Made by a program: the position numbers and the translations under genes. From contig ML769778.1 in the NCBI GenBank assembly GCA_009733575.1, positions 1-57,475 of the forward strand: a stretch of DNA of 57,475 bases. The letters run 5' to 3'. This stretch comes from Gymnopus androsaceus JB14 (taxonomy: Eukaryota; Basidiomycota; Agaricomycetes; Agaricales; Omphalotaceae). Positions 32,545 to 44,120 of the stretch are shown here, piece after piece. Below the pieces are notes generated by a model. That model was not told where the DNA came from. It worked only from the letters and a program-made list of their open reading frames with translations, and ran no database searches. Position 1 is the first letter of the stretch. Each line of letters opens with the position of its first letter.

Positions 32545-32702
32545 GATTCTAAGCGAGCACACAGTCCCACGCTAGACAGAAAAGGAAGGAGTCCAGAGCA
32601 AGGTCGTTCGGCACCTGGCAACTGACACTGCTTCTGAGTGATGGCATTGTCTAGACTCCTTCCTCCCTCGCTGTGTGCTTGTTTAGAGTTCTCGTCTTAG
32701 AA
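32545..32702. mobile_element. Imperfect hairpin, MITE-like
   Basis: The left arm (TTCTAAGCGAGCACACAG ... GGAAGGAGTCCAGAG) pairs imperfectly with the right arm (TCTAGACTCCTTCC ... CTGTGTGCTTG ... TTAGAA). There is no coding potential and the target repeat is unclear. 32,061-33,215 otherwise holds no convincing gene; 32,870-33,060 is the start of a duplication shared with 52,345-52,480. Confidence 0.45.
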
Positions 32703-33215
32703 CCTGCGGAGCGTCTATCCCCATTAGGCTCCGAGTACCACTTCCTCCGTTCTCCCATTCCGATCTTGGTCCAATCGGTCCAACCGGTCCAATCTGATCG
32801 GTTGGATTTTCCATGATTCGTTTGGACTCGGGCACACAGAACTGATTAGAAGTTGTATAAAAATGGAATGCGATTGGGCATGGGTGTAGTGTGACATACA
32901 TACAGATATTGTACTTTATAATGGCTGGGAGTTTGAATGGACATGGGATACTCCTTCCTTGCATGATGCATACTGGAAAGCCTTGAAGCTGGTCATTGGT
33001 GCAATCTCCCACAACGCTACAGTTTACATGGTTTTCTTTATGGGACAATCAATAGATGAAAAGTAGCTTGGTGGCCCGCCTTCTAGAGGATGTCAGAATA
33101 AAGTCTAGAATCCTCGTATTTCTAGTAATTATATATCCCAGGGGACTGCTTTAGGCCGGGCCAAAGCACTCTCTACCAACTTCAAGCACCTAAACCATTC
33201 CTGCTTGCGACCATC

Positions 33216-34765
33216 ATGATCATGCTACTGCCCAACGAGCTCATAGATTGTATCCTCGACAACCTCTCTTCCGATAAAAATGCTCTCTCGAACTATTCTC
33301 TTGTCAAAAAGGCTTGGGTCAAGCTTGGGTTGTCTCTTCTCAGCATCGCATTTTCGCAAAGATCGAGCTGGATGGCCGTTTGAGGAGATCTCTACAAAGG
33401 AAAACAGAGCAGCTTACTTGTGGTTTGTCATCGAATATCGCAATACTATCGCGATATTTGATGACAAACCACATCTAGCATCCAGTGTCCGCCTTCTTGG
33501 CTTCCGGAGGTTCAATCTAGACTCACGGCCGAAAAAAGAAGAGGTTTATCCTCAGGGATAATTCTATTTCGCAACCCCCTTGGCATGCGACAACCCCAAA
33601 ACATCATGTGATCACCGGTCACTCCGTGGCCTGGCCGCTTGACATTCTACCACCAGAGAGCAAACATGTTTCCCACTCACATCCTATTTCTACCAGCTGT
33701 ATCGGAAGCTTCAAATCCAGCTGACCCAAGGAAACTACGCTCTTTCAAAGCAAAGTGAAGCACGGAATGGTCTGCCAAGAATGCCACGTCATTGCATTTC
33801 ACTCACCAACAGATCTCGAGGGCATGAGGGTTCAACTGGGAGAATTTTTAGAGGATTTGGGTGCATTAAAGGGCTTTCGCTGAGGTGTGTTTTGTGTTCT
33901 TGTGGTTCATTTTTATTCTGACATAAAATGCTGAGCTACCGCTGTACATTTCACAATGCCTGGCCTACCAAAACTACATTGCCAGGCAACTTCAAGGCAG
34001 ACTGGCATGCTCTTCCTATTCTTCTGCATTTGCAAACATCCTGCATAGCTAATTCCCGCTACATTCATGCCACACTTGTGTTTTGAATGCACACAGGCAT
34101 GGCCTGCAGAAAGTTCTTTTGGTTGAGGTTCATTTGCCTCGCGATTGCTTTCAATGGAACACGCCTGCTATGTATCACTGTCTGTTACCGTCTCACTGTT
34201 CTAATTTACATCCAACTTTATTGTACTTGTTTTTTGCCATGATTATTGTGTGACCCATGCATCTTCTGGTGTAACGCCCGGTTTTACATGGGGTTGTTGA
34301 AGGGGTTGTTGCAGCCAACAGGGTTGCTGAAAAGAATTATCCTATGCTCAGATTGCTAAAGGAGTTATTCAGCAACTCCCTAAAGTGGAAACGATAGAGT
34401 TCCCGACTGGCAAACACTGTCTCCTTTACTCAGAGTGACACTATTTGATGCGGTTGAAGCTCCCTCTCTGACTCAAATCACCATTGCTAGGTGTTCCTTC
34501 CACACATTTGCCAGCCTGGCTTCTCTGTTGAACCACACAACATGCTTGAAGGCACTGACAATCAGGAGTATCTGTTTGTGGCTGTAGATATGAGCCAACT
34601 CCTTTGGATTTCATGGCTATCCCTCTGATGAGTTTGCAGTGACTGACAAAATTGATGCCTTTGTTCCTGGGTTCCAAGAAGAATTGTGGCCATTTGCAAC
34701 TTGAGATCTGCACTTTGTGCATATGCATATCTCTAGTCTGAACCAACAATTATTTACTGGTCAGC
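33216..34765 (+). pseudogene. F-box protein relic (copy 1)
   Basis: From ATG 33216 the frame reads LLPNELIDCILDNL and SNYSLVKKAW, an F-box helix pair that in intact proteins binds Skp1. Then comes a frame change and SQHRIFAKIELDG. Later remnants are VETIEFPTGKH (about 34,386) and FDAVEAPSLTQITIARCSFH with LNHTTCLKALTI (about 34,450-34,560), resembling a leucine-rich tail of fungal F-box proteins. Several stops and about 750 bases of unrelated sequence (33,560-34,300) show it is dead. A relative lies at 52,564. Confidence 0.6.
33419..33474. repeat. Near-perfect 23-bp inverted repeat
   Basis: TGTGGTTTGTCATCGAATAT... and its inverse (one mismatch) are separated by about 9 bases inside the F-box relic. 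The second F-box copy has only one arm-like segment here, so it arose after the copies split. Confidence 0.8.
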
Positions 34766-34870
34766 AGCATGTTCCAGCATGTTGCAGCCTGAGGTAGCCT
34801 AGTTAGCCTAGGAAGCTTAGATTGCCTAGGCTATCTGAGGGAATTGGATTCCTAGCCAAGGTTACTACAG
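34760..34870. repeat. CCTAGG-rich fragment related to the foldback elements
   Basis: CCTGAGGTAGCCTAG, AGCCTAGGAAGC and TGCCTAGGCTATCTGAGG recur here, the same vocabulary as the elements at 5,456, 14,721 and 15,507, but without their CATCAG termini. It is probably a decayed copy. Confidence 0.4.
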
Positions 34871-36000
34871 TATCACATTGAAGAGATGCAAATGGGTGTT
34901 TTGGGCAGATGGAAAATGCATGTATGCTGCCAAGGATCATTGTTAGATGCAATGAGAAAATGAAACTGAAGATGAAGTTCAGCTCTCTGGACAATGCTAG
35001 TCTGAATGCAGATTTGTTGCATGAGAATAGAACTGAGATGAGATGAAACCAGAGACAAATGGACAAATGTACCACAAATGCTGGAATTTCCAGTGAATGA
35101 GAGAGTAGTATTCCTGAAAGGGCTGGATGCAAACTAGCTAAATGTGAGATGAGAGTAAACAATGAAGATCAGGATATGAGAATGGAGCCAGGATATCTGT
35201 CTGACTCCAAATTGATGCTGGAGCTTCCAATAGATGACAATGCTTAGAGGCAAGAAGAAAAGGCAGTTGAAACAATGACCAGAACAGTTAAGATGAGAGA
35301 ATATGAGAGGGAAACATGGTAATGAATATGGAAGCTGAGGCAATCAGAGAAATTGGACTAAAAGAGCCAAGGAACAAGAAGGGATTTCAGAATGAAAATG
35401 CCACAATCCAAGTCACAGCCTAACGAAAAGCTTGACGTCACAATATCCACTGAATATAGGAATACAGGAGAAATCAAAACCTACAGAAGACATGCAAAGG
35501 CATGTATGCCCCATCTGCAGGGGTTGCATGGATGCAAACATGGGCTTATGCATATGCATGTGTAGGAAAGCCAAAAGCTGCAGGAAGGGAGAGAGTCAGT
35601 ACCACAATAGGAGGGGTTTAATTGTATATGCAGAAGAAAATAAATGCCCCAATAGATTTTAATAGCCATATGGACTTTGTGTGGATACAAAAGAAATAAG
35701 GAATTTTCTGGATACAAAGAGAAAAGCCAAAATGAAAATGTGGACTTTATGTGTATGCAGAGGAAGATGAAAAGCCACAGTGGAGAGACTTATGGACTTT
35801 ATGCAGATGTAGTAATCTCCAGCTAGAAAAGACAAATGTGCAATACTACATATGGTGTCTAGAGTACATACTCAATGAAGGTGAATTGGGAAAAAGATGG
35901 CACAATGAGCAGAAATCATTATGAGTGTCTCATAGCTACCATATTTGGCAATCACATGACCTCAAAAGTCACATGAATGGAGGTAGGGTCCCTGGCCGAG
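34871..36000. other. Purine-rich region without a gene
   Basis: All frames are broken. Motifs such as CATGGATGCAAACATGGG, GCATATGCATG and TATGGACTTT(A/G)TG recur in diverged form, suggesting old repeats. I see no domain. Confidence 0.4.
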
Positions 36001-36309
36001 GTTGAAAAAAGATTTCCAACCCCTGATACAACTTTGATTTTTCGGAGGCCCTTGATCCAGAATCCTCAAAGCTGTTATGCCCATATATTATGTAAATAAT
36101 ATGAAAGATAACTACCACACAATGCATATATAGTGACATGCACAGGGAATGATGAGAATGAAAACAATTACCAGAAGTCATTGGCTAGAAAACTCTCAGT
36201 CCTCAATGCAATCACTCCAATGCTCTCCATAGATACAGTCAAAAAAGGTAATCGGGTGTTTTACTTTTGGGAGATGATACATGTGTTCTGGGGCCTCCAT
36301 AAAAGTATG

Positions 36310-36925
36310 TGAAATTATAGAGGAATCAGAATAACATTAGGTGGTGAATTGGGCAACTTGATCCAGCCATTTTGGGAGAGAGACCAGTTATGGTGTGCTA
36401 AAACAGAGATTAGAAGCAAATGATTTGCTGAACAAAAGCATCTACCTTGAGATGATTGAGGGTTGCAATGATTTTGAGGGACCATATTAATTGGGACCGC
36501 CTGAGTGGTTCTGAAGGTGGGCAAGGAATTGACCATAGACCCATATATGGTATTGTTGGGGGCATGTCTGACTAAATGGTCGTGACCTTGCAGCTGAACC
36601 CCAGTGGTGGTATCCCAGATCCTCACTATGCTGTCTTCAGAGCCTGATGGAATCCTTGTTCCATTAGGTGAACAGGCCATTGAAAAGACTGTATCATCAC
36701 GACCATGCAGTGGATCACCAATCTGAGCACCAGTATTAGCATCCCAGATCCTCACTGTTTTGTCAGAAGAGCCAGACACAATCCTGGTTCCATCAGATGC
36801 AAAGGCCACTGAAAAAACTGTATCATCATGACCATGCAGTGGATCACCAATCTGAGCACCAGTATTAGTATCCCAGATCCTCACTTTTTGTCTCAAGAGC
36901 CAGACACAATCCTGGTTCCATCAGG
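36310..36925 (-). pseudogene. C-terminal fragment of a NACHT-WD40 gene
   Basis: About two and a half WD40 blades ([20 protein letters not shown], then a diverged blade RIPSGSEDSIVRIWD) are followed by a tail homologous to that of the gene at 44,545. They share the NWSLSQNGWIK block, and the flanking 36,060-36,310 matches 44,460-44,700. The tail ends early at TAA where the long copy reads CAA. The left-hand neighbour on the coding strand is a Copia fragment, so the N-terminal NACHT part is missing. Confidence 0.7.
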
Positions 36926-37181
36926 TTAAAAGGCCACTGATATGATTGTTTTGGAACATATGCTTAATGTAAGCATAATTGAGTTGACCTAGGAAGCAAT
37001 GGGCTTCATATAGAGATGCCAATCTGTTGATCTTAGTTGGATAGGCATGTTCCCATGATGGGATCTGGTATAGTCTATTTGTCTTTGGGATAACTCCAAT
37101 GAGTTTCCCCTGGTGATCTTTGATTGTCATTCTGCTGTTAGTGGTATGGATGAGATAACCATCATTGTCAAGTTTTCCCAA
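36921..37181 (-). pseudogene. Ty1/Copia pre-integrase fragment
   Basis: The frame contains GKLDNDGYLIHTTNSRMTIK, then LYQIPSW and AHCFLGQLNYAYIKHMFQ, matching the GAG-pre-integrase region (LxxLGHxNYxxIxxM) of Copia polyproteins; the expected H-x-x-x-G-H histidines are partly lost. It abuts the NLR fragment without any LTR. 37,182-37,417 on the same strand may hold further decayed Copia sequence. Confidence 0.55.
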
Positions 37182-37417
37182 TGAAACAACCTACAACACC
37201 AGACTTGTTGATTAATGATTACAATGGTCAGTTTTTAATTAATCTATAAATTTATTACAACTGTAAGTAACATAATAATAGTGATGTAATATATTTGAAC
37301 TAAGTTACTGATTTACATGCACCTTATGGCACAGTGGGATTCTTGGTCAGCAGTCCTATGTGCCGTCAGCTGTCCAAAAGTGTTCAATTCTGCAATGTAC
37401 CATATTTAATAAAACAT

Positions 37418-40057
37418 TGATGAGTTAGATTTGTGCTGGGTATGAAAACCAACCAAACAACAATCACCCCAATCAGATTTAATCCAAAAGGTTTAATTTA
37501 ATGTGAGGAAGGAGGTTGTTGAAGGTTCCCTCGACTACTAATTGATTCAAAGAGAAAAAGCACTTGCACTCCGCAGGATCCATTATAATACAGCCGTAAT
37601 TAGTACTGAAAAACCTTTTGTAAATAATAAAATATTTCGTATGATTTTTCGTATGAAAAAGAGCTAAGATTTCCCCTGAAAAATGAATGGGGAAAGTGCT
37701 TCGTTTACCTTCAAAAGTGAAGGTCTTTTGCGATCGGAAAAGATGGTCTTTTACTCACGTAAAAGTTCAACTATTACGCCCTAACAACAAGCCAACGGTG
37801 CTTTGTTTTGTTACTATGGTGTAATAGTTAGAAAATTACACGAGACAAAGGACCTTTGTCTTGTTGCTACTGTGTTGTTAGGGTGTAATAGTTGAACTTT
37901 TACGCAAGTAAAAGACCATCTTGTCCAATTGCAAAAGACCTTCACTTTTGAAGGTAAATGAAGCACTTTCCCCATTTATTTTTCAGGGGAAATCTTAGCT
38001 CTTTTTCATACGAAAAATCATACGAAATATTGTATTATTTACAAAAGGTTTTTCAGTACTAATTACGGCTGTATTATAATGGATCCTGCGGAGTGTTGAC
38101 AGTTGGCACAGAGAGTGCAATATGAGCAAGGTTTATATAGGGAGGTTTTGAAAAGCCAACTAATGTACAACAATGCGCTGAGCTAATCAAGGGGGAAAGC
38201 AAACACCAAAGCATGGGTCAAGTACGCCAACTCAACAAACAACTTTGCGTATCCGCATGAACACTGAGGCACGGGTCAAGTCCGCCAACTCAACAAATGA
38301 CTTCGTGTATCCAAGGTGAAATACCCAAGCACAGGTCAAGTATGCCGACTCAACAAATGACTTAGCATATATTGGGAGCCTTCATGTCGCCGCGCAATGA
38401 TACTCCAACTCTCAGGTATTCCTGCAAGTTACCTAACAAGCTTATACAACTGCTGTGCAAGTCACTCAAGTAGGCGTTTTTAACACACTCAGTGAAGAGC
38501 AGGCAGAGGGTAGAATCTGTTGGTAAAGCTAGGTAACACTCTGAGCTTCCTCCCTAAAACTAGACCAAGCCAACACTTGGGTCCAAGACCTTCCTAATCA
38601 ACAACGGGCTTGTTGAGGTGTGCACGTTAGGCTCCACCTGCAGTCCTAAGACTGATGTGACCTCTCTTTGAGATGAAAACCAGGAATGCTCGACTTAATA
38701 GCCGGGAAGTAGAATGAATTGCCTCAGTATTATTGAGGTTACAAGAAGGCCACCCATTTCAAAGGTTGTAGAGGATGATGCAGATACATCTGAGCATGTA
38801 CGGATCACTACAGGTCCTAAGATAGAACTGCATTTCAGGTATCAAGTCTAACTTGGATTGCCATGTAGAATGTAGCTACCCTTATATACTGGTACATCTC
38901 AGAAAAATACTAAAATAAAGAAATAATATGAAAGAGATCAAGACATGTCCATAAATGTAAAATAATAAATAATCTTCCTCAATAAATCATCTCGGCACAC
39001 CTAATCTTGGGGAAATCCATAACTCGGAATGGCAATGCTTGGAATTTGGTCCTAGATGAACTCGAGTCACTTTCTTTTGCCTCGGAAACTGTGCAGGTCC
39101 TCCAAATTTATGACTCGGTGAAGTTCTATGGTGTTCGAAACATTCCATGAACAGCCCTCGGAAGTATATCTATCTTTGCCTCGCCAATAGCGAGCTAGAC
39201 ATTATGCCTAGTTCCGTGTGGACTCAAGCCTAGATTCCTTGTAGCACATGGGTCTCGGAACAACACTGAAGCTCAGACAGGATTTATTCCTAGTCATTCC
39301 TTGCTCTAAGAGTGATTGCAATGAGGTTGATCAGGTGACCACATTGGTGATGCTGCAGCAGGTATACCTTGGCACCCTCTAGCAATGTGCAACCCAAAAA
39401 TACCCCATCCATTACACTTGCATCAGAGTCCTAACGGAGCCTTGGGCATCCAGCTAGTACAATATTTGGTCTTGGAGAGTTTAGCTCACCTAGATGATTC
39501 TGTCATTCATGTTGCTTTTATCATCTTGGTCAAGGGACTTATAACATTGCGGGAGTGTTTCCATTCATCGCGGCAGCTCCGGGCCGGAGTTACCGGACAT
39601 TCCGTGACGAGATTGCCTAGGCAAGCTTTCATCTGGTTGAGAGTTTTCATCTTGGCTGAGTAACATTGTAAATTTTGTATAACCAACTCGTTGGGCTGCA
39701 CCAAGTGCTGCCTCAGAAACTTCAAACCCTTGGGTATGTCTTTCGATTGTATAGCCTAGTAATAATTATATGTGGGCTCAGAATAGCCTTGCTCATCAAC
39801 TCGGTATCCACCGAGCTTGACTTGCTACACCATACAATGCATAGGACTTGGAACGAGATGCATTCACAAAGTTAAGTGAGATACCATTAACGCGTACCAT
39901 CACTCTACAATCTCTAGAGTACAATAGACTCTCAATAGACTTCAACTATCAGCTTGGGCTCACTATAGTTCTCAGTATAACCATATTGAGTATAATACAG
40001 AATCTAGGATTATCAATTCTGTACGGTTTCAGCTTTAGCCAAAAAATTGGTGTATCA
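37418..40057 (-). mobile_element. Solo LTR, family L1, copy B
   Basis: The inverse counterpart of 8,814-10,641, with ends TGATAC and CTCATCA, flanked by the 4-bp duplication ACAT at 37,414-37,417 and 40,058-40,061. It is a solo LTR: no internal region remains. Without the inserted palindrome it is about 2.1 kb, roughly 280 bases longer than copy A. A TATATAAG-like box lies near 38,890. The frames at 39,385-40,078 are LTR sequence, not genes. Confidence 0.85.
37567..38095. mobile_element. 529-bp near-perfect palindromic element
   Basis: Starts CACTCCGCAGGATCC and ends GGATCCTGCGGAGTG, with arms pairing over almost the full length of about 250 bp each. It is flanked by TTG on both sides (37,564-37,566 and 38,096-38,098). 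The empty site is visible in LTR copy A (AAGTGC/TTGACAGTTG region). A CACT start with a 3-bp duplication would suit a CACTA-type foldback. No ORF. Confidence 0.9.
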
Positions 40058-40078
40058 ACATTTATTTTTTCTTTCTAA

Positions 40079-40154
40079 GCAATGCCGGGGCTAGTTCTTG
40101 TTAGGGTTCGCCCGAAGGGTGAACCCTAACATTAGAGAGCTAGTCCGGCATTGC
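40079..40154. repeat. Covarying hairpin H4
   Basis: Outer stem GCAATGCCGGGGCTAG with CTAGTCCGGCATTGC; inner stem TTAGGGTTCGCCC/GGGTGAACCCTAA. The layout and following CAAA match H1-H3, but the stem bases differ in a paired way. It lies 21 bases outside LTR copy B; short GGGTTAG-like repeats follow, without a long telomere-like tract. Confidence 0.8.
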
Positions 40155-40924
40155 CAAACGTGCTGGGTTAGTGGTTAGGGGCTGGTGCCTATCAAAATAA
40201 ACGCAAACAAGGCTTTAGAGTGCCCGCCGACGACTTCCCAGCCCGGGGGACCCCCTGAGCGCAGCGAGGGAGGGGAGGGAAGCGGAGGTAGGCCCGAAAT
40301 TTGCGCACCAAATGTATTAATATATAATACATAATTGAGAGTACCTACAATTGTAGTAATTTATATACTAATGTAAAACCTACAGTTGTAGTCATATTTG
40401 TTAACAAGATCTGTGTCTAGGGCTCAATGAACTAAGTGTGTTGAGAGTACCTGGGTATCAAAGGGTGTTGTGGAGCTTCAATGCTCTTATTTATTTTCCA
40501 CCTATGGAAAGATCAATATGGTGTGCCAGAAACATTTGCCATGAAAGTTTCCGCATTAATGGCCTGGATAACTTGTGTTGGAATCTCCCTTTGATTCCTG
40601 AGTTTGTCAATGAGTGGTGTCATGTGGGTAGAGCATCTCATTTGTTTCCCTTCGGGGCTTAGGGTCTCTTATTACTGATTCTACTATCTCTAGTCACCCG
40701 CACACATATTCAATTGCGGATCATGCCCACCTGGTCCATTAACTAGGCTATTTCATGTACACTACATGCAACCCCAAGACCTCCAACCCTGGTCTTACAA
40801 TATACACACACCCAATGGATCATCAGTGTATATTTGACTCTGCCTACCTTGGAAGTCCTAGTGGATCTTTAGCTTGAAAGGAATAACTACAGAGTCACTT
40901 CAGGCTGCCCCAATTTATATCTTC
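40155..40924. other. Intergenic repeats, no convincing gene
   Basis: This includes a GC-rich stretch (AGCGCAGCGAGGGAGGGGAG, about 40,258), TATATAATACATAAT, the repeat shared with 11,190-11,390, and a 74-codon frame at 40,438-40,662 (ends HLFPFGA) without known domain. Confidence 0.4.
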
Positions 40925-41049
40925 TTAGATAGTCCAAAGTGTAACAATCCAGTAACTAATATGATCAAAATCCACAGGAAATCCAGGGCCCTGGAATCCA
41001 GGGGCCCCGCCTGGAATCCATACACCCTGCCTGGATTCCATGCGTGTCG

Positions 41050-41850
41050 CATGGATTCCATGCCCTAGTAAATAGTAGTGTATGGATTCCAGGCATGTTG
41101 CATGGAATCCATGCACTAGTAAAAATAGTAGTGTATGGATTCCAGGCATGTTGCATGGAATCCATGCACTAGTAAAAATAGTAGCGTATGGATTCCATGC
41201 AACATGCCTGGAATCCATGCACTAGTAAAAATAGTAGTGTATGGATTCCAGGCATGTTGCATGGAATCCATGCACTAGTAAAAATAGTAGTGTATGGATT
41301 CCAGGCATGTTGCATGGAATCCATGCACTAGTAAAAATAGTAGTGTATGGATTCCAGGCATGTCGCATGGAATCCATGCACTGGTAAAAATAGTAGCGTA
41401 TGGATTCCAGGCATGTTGCATGGAATCCATGCACTAGTAAAAATAGTAGCGTATGGATTCCATGCAACATGCCTGGAATCCATGCACTAGTAAAAATAGT
41501 AGTGTATGGATTCCAGGCATGTTGCATGGAATCCATGCACTAGTAAAAATAGTAGTGTATGGATTCCAGGCATGTTGCATGGAATCCATGCACTGGTAAA
41601 AATAGTAGTGTATGGATTCCAGGCATGTCGCATGGAATCCATGCACTAGTAAAAATAGTAGTGTATGGATTCCAGGCATGTCGCATGGAATTCCATGCAC
41701 TAGTAAAAATAGTAGTGTATGGATTCCAGGCATGTCGCATGGAATCCATGCACTGGTAAAAATAGTAGCATATGGATTCCTAGGCATGTTGCATGGATTC
41801 CATGCACTAGTAAATATAGTAGTGTATGGATTCCATGCATGTCGCATTAG
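41050..41850. repeat. 53-bp tandem array, left arm (about 15 units)
   Basis: The unit reads ATGCACTAGTAAAAATAGTA, GTGTATGGATTCCAGGCATG, then TTGCATGGAATCC. Each unit holds its own small palindrome (TGGATTCCA/TGGAATCCA). Two units at about 41,188 and 41,452 carry the inner segment flipped. Units differ at only a few bases, including TTGCAT/TCGCAT. Confidence 0.9.
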
Positions 41851-42525
41851 TACTAGTTCGACCATTAGATTAGTTACTAGTCTGAGTTATCAGTACTAGT
41901 ACCACCATTAGGTTAGTTACTAGTTCAAGTTATTAGTACTATTATAAGCATTAGATTCGTTACTAGTACGACTTATTAGTACTAGTTCAACCATTAGATT
42001 AGTTACTAGTCCGAGTTATTAGTACTAGTACAACCATTAGGTTAGTTACTAGTATGACTTATTGGTACTAGTACAACCATTAGATTAGTTACTAGTCCGA
42101 GTTATTTGTACTAGTACCACCGTTAGGTTAGTTACTAGTCCGAGTTATTAGTACCATTATAAGCATTAGATTTGTTACTAGTACAACTTATTAGTACTAG
42201 TTCAACCATTAGATTAGTTACTAGTCTGAGTTATTAGTACTAGTACAACCATTAGATTAGTTACTAGTCCGAGTTATTAGTACTAGTACAACCATTAGGT
42301 TAGTTACTAGTATGACTTATTAGTACTAGTTCAACCATTAGATTAGTTACTAGTCCGAGTTATTAGTACTAGTACAACCATTAGATTAGTTACTAGTCCG
42401 AGTTCTTGGTATTAGTACCACCATTAGATTAGTTACTAGTCCGAGTTATCAGTACTAGTACCACCATTAGGTTAGTTACTAGTACGACTTATTGGTACCA
42501 GTACAACCATTAGCTTCCTTACTAG
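41846..42525. repeat. 43-bp tandem array in the loop (about 15 units)
   Basis: The unit contains TTAGTACTAGTACAACCATT, then AGATTAGTTACTAGTCCGAG. Variants alternate (AGATTAG/AGGTTAG, TCCGAG/TATGAC), suggesting a higher-order unit. AT-rich; no ORF. Confidence 0.85.
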
Positions 42526-42539
42526 TATGACCTTACGCC

Positions 42540-43250
42540 CACCCTCCCGGTGCTTGTGGGCACTTATTTATCCAAAAAATGTCGGGAATCAGGCTTGATA
42601 AATCCTTCAAAAATCATCAAAGATTATCAAAATATTTCGGCATTATTGTTCCCCCCCGGTGCATATGGGCACATATGGGTGCTCATTTTACCACAGAACA
42701 TTGGGAATTGAGCTTGATAAATTCTGGAAAAATCGTGAAAAATAGTGAAAATATTTGGGCATTGTTATCCCGCCCACAAGCACTTTTGGGTGCATATTTT
42801 CCTGCCAAATAACGGGAATGGAGCTTGATAAATCTCGGAAAAATGATAAAAAATCATGAAAATATTTAGGGATTGTTTTTCCACCTCCCACTGATTATGG
42901 CACCTCATGTCCGAATAAGGTCATGTAACACATGTGACACTGTCACACTACATATATGGTATACCTTAACTGATTATGGCACCTCATGCCTGAATGTTCT
43001 TGTGACACATGTGACACTGTCACACTACATATACAGTATACCTTAACTGTAACTCTCCTTCTGGAATTCATCCTCATTGTAATCAAAAGTGTAATTTGTA
43101 GTTTGTGTGACAGTGTCACATGCAGGCTGATGGGATCAGCAGAGGTAGGTTGCTGGGTGTAGATGAGAAAGTCATCACTGTAACTATCAATCGCTATTTC
43201 ACAAATTTCAATTTGTACTGTGTGACAGTGTCACGTGACTATTACTATAC
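42540..43250. repeat. Loop repeats: three blocks of about 115 bp, then two of 78 bp
   Basis: Three diverged copies carry GAGCTTGATAAAT, GAAAAAT and AAAATATTTNGGNATTGTT (42,540-42,890), related to 880-1,350. Two copies of TGATTATGGCACCTCATG ... CACATGTGACACTGTCAC follow (42,893-43,050). The palindrome GTGACASTGTCAC appears four times up to 43,232. Confidence 0.75.
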
Positions 43251-43264
43251 TTCGCATGCACTAC

Positions 43265-44120
43265 TATATTTACTTGTACATGGAATCCATACACTACTAT
43301 ATTTACTAGTGCATGGAATCCATGCGACATGCCTGGAATCCATACACTACTATTTTTACTAGTGCATGGATTCCATGCGACATGCCTGGAATCCATACAC
43401 TACTATTTTTACTAGTGCATGGATTCCATGCAACATGCCTGGAATCCATACACTACTATTTTTACCAGTGCATGGATTCCATGCAACATGCCTGGAATCC
43501 ATACACTACTATTTTTACCAGTGCATGGATTCCATGCGACATGCCTGGAATCCATACACTACTATTTTTACTAGTGCATGGATTCCATGCAACATGCCTG
43601 GAATCCATACACTACTATTTTACTAGTGCATGGATTCCAGGCGACATGCCTGGAATCCATACACTACTATTTTTACCAGTGCGTGGATTCCATGCAACAT
43701 GCCTGGAATCCATACACTACTATTTTTACCAGTGCATGGATTCCATGCAACATGCCTGGAATCCATACACTACTATTTTTACCAGTGCATGGATTCCATT
43801 GCAACATGCCTGGAATCCATACACTACTATTTTACCAGTGCATGGATTCCATGCAACATGCCTGGAATCCATACACTACTATTTTTACCAGGTGCATGGA
43901 TTCCATGCAACATGCCTGGAATCCATACACTACTATTTTTACTAGTGCATGGATTCCATGCAACATGCCTGGAATCCATACACTACTATTTTTACTAGTG
44001 CATGGAATCCATGCAACATGCCTGGAATCCATACACTACTATTTTTACCAGTGCATGGATTCCATGCAACATGCCTGGAATCCATACACTACTATTTTTA
44101 CTAGTGCATGGATTCCAGGC
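43265..44120. repeat. 53-bp tandem array, right arm (about 16 units, inverted)
   Basis: Reverse complement of the left-arm unit; a few units have 1-bp gains or losses (TTTT for TTTTT, CCATTGC for CCATGC). It pairs with the left array to form a potential stem of about 1 kb. Confidence 0.9.

Noticed and set aside
32683..33048. 121-residue minus-strand ORF
   Set aside because: Covers the hairpin element and the non-coding leader shared with 52,345-52,480, where the frame is not conserved.
34803..35717. Several minus-strand ORFs of 60-119 residues
   Set aside because: Low-complexity, pyrimidine-rich strand of a purine-biased region; no conserved motifs.
39385..40078. ORFs of 64-92 residues on both strands
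   Set aside because: They lie wholly inside the solo LTR that also exists without such frames at 8,814-10,641.
41050..42525. Regular arrays resembling a CRISPR locus
   Set aside because: Units are contiguous tandem repeats with no unique spacers, and the genome is eukaryotic.
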